In this document: positions 62,801 through 64,000 of the stretch, piece after piece
How positions within the stretch are numbered: position 1 is the first letter of the stretch
Layout: each line of letters starts with the position of its first letter
Source of the DNA: Serripes groenlandicus
Lineage: Eukaryota; Mollusca; Bivalvia; Cardiida; Cardiidae
NCBI GenBank assembly: GCA_031761405.1
Contig: JASEVX010000003.1
Coordinates: forward strand, 61,868,401-61,932,400
Length of the DNA stretch: 64,000 nt
Direction of reading: 5' to 3'
Position numbers and translations under genes: made by a program
Notes under the pieces: model-generated
The model's input: the letters and a program-made list of their open reading frames with translations, nothing else
Databases searched by the model: none
What the model was told of the DNA's origin: nothing

Positions 62801-63019
62801 AAGACTATCAAAAAGGGGCCAAATTTCATCCTCGTTTTATACTGAAACAATGTTGATTAACGTTTCTATATACATATACATATAACTTTGCATGTTTTCG
62901 CATCTTTATATTATTTAGTCGGTGCATATGTCGGGGCTAGCATTGCAGTTGTCATAGTAATTGCTGCTGTTGTTGTTGTCATTGTGGTCGTCATACTTAG
63001 AAAGAGGTTTGTTATTTAA
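53286..63019 (+). CDS. Multi-exon membrane protein with WSC-like module (partial, 5' end missing)
   Basis: Nine exons are visible: 53286-53480, 54172-54281, 55226-55361, 56612-56749, 59688-59864, 60476-60592, 61588-61644, 62468-62506 and 62919-63019. All have AG/GT borders and join in one open frame. Phases are 1-1 except for a phase-0 intron inside the WSC-like module. The protein runs: an unassigned extracellular segment, a cysteine-rich WSC-like domain (putative carbohydrate-binding), two or three Cys/Trp-containing modules with N-glycosylation sequons, a Ser/Asp stalk, one hydrophobic helix and RKRFVI. This is the layout of a type I surface receptor or adhesion protein. No start codon or signal peptide was found, so upstream exons are missing or lie in the arm. 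No gene name can be given. Confidence 0.75.
53487..53779 (+). repeat. CTGT / GGCT tetranucleotide repeats
   Basis: Long mixed tracts of CTGT and GGCT/GGAT units beginning a few bases after the donor of exon A. Confidence 0.95.
53780..53873 (+). repeat. (TC)n microsatellite
   Basis: About 94 bp of nearly pure CT dinucleotides directly after the tetranucleotide tract. Confidence 0.97.
54172..54281 (+). CDS. Exon B, first half of WSC-like domain
   Basis: Encodes GCFAKDSVYSDTV, then MKADIGDCYSSCG and PYFGVS. The spacing of GCF, M, CxxxC and the aromatic-G-V end matches the first half of WSC domains. Donor 'gtaacc', phase 0. Confidence 0.75.
55226..55361 (+). CDS. Exon C, second half of WSC-like domain
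   Basis: Encodes SSSYNASCYCISDD, ACGNNIPDRD and GGPSTLALYE. The C-x-C pair followed by a later Cys and a closing ALYE completes the WSC-like pattern. Acceptor 'cctgcag', donor 'gtacgt', entering in phase 0 and leaving in phase 1. Confidence 0.75.
56612..56749 (+). CDS. Exon D, Cys/Trp-containing module
   Basis: 138 bp, phase 1-1. Encodes ITSIELKYWNRTDSNCFSYY, then YRWDNCSKVYYSLCTS. Two sequons (NRT, NCS) and WxxxC...C spacing suggest an extracellular, lectin-like fold, but this is not certain. Confidence 0.7.
56830..56950. repeat. ATTGCTC-family hairpin copy in intron
   Basis: Diverged copy with 'gcagacgacttttgataata' and 'attttcaaagtcgtttgttg', flanking an AT-rich centre. Confidence 0.55.
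57658..59220 (-). repeat. Dispersed repeat, copy 2, in intron D-E
   Basis: 57658-57687 and 58600-59220 match 4914-5600. About 900 bp (57690-58600) separate the two parts here and are missing from the left-arm copy. A minus-strand frame at 58544-58828 resembles that at 4897-5166. The remaining intron shows nothing recognisable. Confidence 0.6.
59688..59864 (+). CDS. Exon E, extracellular segment
   Basis: 177 bp, phase 1-1, acceptor 'ttatttcag', donor 'gtacat'. Encodes NENGHWKLAADHCVRPIHYL and QQWTANIRAKVISKTT with sequons. No family recognised. Confidence 0.7.
60476..60592 (+). CDS. Exon F, extracellular segment
   Basis: 117 bp, phase 1-1, acceptor 'acttttag', donor 'gtgagt'. Encodes MFLRYGYVERNGSSFTLKF, then SGYIYKALCLT. 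The ending YKALC resembles the YYSLC end of exon D, so exons E-F may form a second copy of the same module type. Confidence 0.7.
61120..61330 (-). mobile_element. SINE-like element in intron F-G1
   Basis: Starts with 'gtttgtttgtatggtgtttt', the usual 3' tail in reverse, and reaches a degraded head near 'acacggtcgggggatcgaaa'. It forms part of the tandemly duplicated block. Confidence 0.6.
61180..61835 (+). repeat. Tandemly duplicated intron-exon block, copy 1
   Basis: Matches 62047-62685 with an offset of about 865-880 bp. It contains part of a SINE, exon G1 and an ATTGCTC-family repeat at 61690-61800. Confidence 0.9.
61588..61644 (+). CDS. Exon G1, Ser/Asp stalk
   Basis: 57 bp, phase 1-1. 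Encodes GTINSSRDVLSPTDESSGN. Acceptor 'acaatatag', donor 'gtgagg'. Almost certainly a duplicate of exon G2. Confidence 0.65.
62047..62685 (+). repeat. Tandemly duplicated intron-exon block, copy 2
   Basis: Second copy, containing exon G2. It lacks short stretches present in copy 1, including six codons of the exon. Confidence 0.9.
62468..62506 (+). CDS. Exon G2, duplicated Ser/Asp stalk
   Basis: 39 bp, phase 1-1. Encodes GDVLPQADESSGN, lacking six codons present in exon G1. Because both are symmetric phase-1 exons, they could be used singly, together or alternatively. Confidence 0.6.
62919..63019 (+). CDS. Exon H, transmembrane helix and C-terminus
   Basis: Encodes VGAYVGASIAVVIVIAA followed by a Val/Ile run and ILRKR. 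This is a single membrane span with a basic stop-transfer end. The frame then reads FVI and stops at 63017-63019. Alternatively a donor 'gtttgt' at 63007 could splice to further cytoplasmic exons; none was recognised in the last kilobase. Confidence 0.7.
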
Positions 63020-63619
63020 CTTTTCCTATTTATTTCACATCTAAAATCTACGTTCTATCTAATTTTCATTCATTTTCTAACTTTTTGACCAGGTTAGCCA
63101 GGAGTCAGGTCAGCCAACTAGCGCCGTTTGACCAGGCTCTTACCGGTTGGCTGCAACATTTATTTCTGGATATTTCTAGAATCTGCTATATATTCTTGCT
63201 AGACAATTCCATTCTAAAAACATTAGCATTGAAATGGATAAAGAAAGTAATTTCTCGTGTAAGCATCTTGATGTTGAAACAAATAGTTGCAACATGTTAA
63301 ACAGTGCTGCACATAATGTATTACTCGAACATATTGACCTACACTGACCTTTGTGTAAAGATGGATATTATAGTTGATGGAAATATATGCACGTCATACT
63401 TAAACATATTTAAAACCTCAAACCATATATAATGTCTTACGATATAACCATTCTTCCGAAACGCGTATCTAATGTTTAATCGCATGTTGTGAAATAAAAG
63501 TCAAATATATTTATTGCTTCCTTCCTTCCTTTTTTCATTCATTTAAGCAACAAAACAAATAAGCATAATCTGTTAGACATTATACACCATCATTTCAAAT
63601 TCAAACGTTTTAACCTTTT
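63020..63619. other. 3' flank of the host gene
   Basis: No further exon is recognised. An 'aataaa'-type signal occurs at 63493-63498 ('gaaataaaag'), a possible polyadenylation site if exon H is terminal. Confidence 0.4.
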
Positions 63620-63800
63620 TCCACACACTACAGTTTTGCAGCAGACGACTTTGAAAACATCTGATTAAAATCTGGAAAACCTCTATAAATGAAAGTTTAA
63701 TTTAATATAATAGAGTTGAAAAACATTGTGACAAAAAGAGAAAATGCTCCTCATGAGTAATTTCTTCCTTTGTCAGAATGTTTTCTGAAGTCATCCGCTG
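63620..63800. repeat. ATTGCTC-family hairpin repeat, two adjacent pieces
   Basis: 'cagcagacgactttgaaaac' near 63640, then 'acattgtgacaaaaagagaa' and 'gagtaatttcttcctttgtc' at 63724-63775. The facing halves and the PstI-like tail match other copies. Confidence 0.65.
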
Positions 63801-64000
63801 TAACTGCGTCACAATGATGCGTCTGCATGTTGGAAATGGTTATTGTAGCGCTCCAGAGAAAACTTGACGTATATGGGATAAGCGTAGATTTAATTATGAG
63901 TGTGTATCAACTGATTTTAAACCAGCCATTGTTTGGCAAAAGATTTATGTGACCAATTGGCGAACTAGTCTGATCTAGATCAAACTCCATGCATACACAG

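Noticed and set aside
63085..63300. Possible cytoplasmic exon with QVSQLAPFDQALTGWLQHLF
   Set aside because: No convincing splice acceptor in a matching frame, and exon H has its own stop. It cannot be excluded but is not supported.

Overview
The window looks like nuclear DNA of a marine invertebrate, most likely a bivalve mollusc. It is AT-rich and intron-containing. It is crowded with tRNA-headed SINEs whose tails read like 'CCGTGATATAACTGAAA...GGCGTTAAAC', a type I associate with bivalve genomes, and with foldback MITEs, LINE fragments and satellites. No bacterial-style gene, operon or CRISPR array is present. Most short open frames are chance frames inside repeats. The species assignment is inference.

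The dominant structure is a very large inverted repeat. Positions 1-18022 (left arm) match, in reverse complement, positions about 27905-51611 (right arm); base 1 pairs with about base 51611. The arms look roughly 95-97% identical where I compared them by eye, and they are interrupted by events private to one side. Left-only: 3276-5655 (2.4 kb), a 442-bp transposed copy at 9941-10382, and a SINE at 17454-17691. Right-only: an 8.26-kb nested insertion at 38193-46455 and 508 bp at 47280-47787. Because the left arm starts at the window edge, its true outer end is unknown. The arms could be a genuine palindrome or two divergent haplotypes joined head to head in assembly; the sequence alone does not decide.

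The centre (18023-27904) holds a scrambled second copy of part of the left arm (18027-18680) and a 26-copy array of a 40-bp satellite (18681-19718). It continues with a decayed LINE interrupted by a second LINE fragment (19720-22690), the same 40-bp satellite in opposite orientation (about 55 copies, 22707-24928), and a stretch with a ~140-bp periodic repeat (26030-26795). The 8.26-kb right-arm insertion is a 5'-truncated LINE flanked by an 8-bp target duplication. It was itself hit by a SINE (12-bp target duplication) and by a 5165-bp DNA transposon with perfect 33-bp terminal inverted repeats, an AAAT target duplication and a broken transposase-like gene.

Outside the arms, 51886-52515 is a further diverged copy of a right-arm segment. 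From 53286 to 63019 on the + strand there is one real host gene: at least nine exons with good splice sites, almost all phase 1, encoding a WSC-like cysteine-rich module, further extracellular segments, a short Ser/Asp stalk and a C-terminal transmembrane helix. Its 5' end and signal peptide were not found. A ~650-bp intronic block containing a SINE and the stalk exon is tandemly duplicated, giving two stalk exons.
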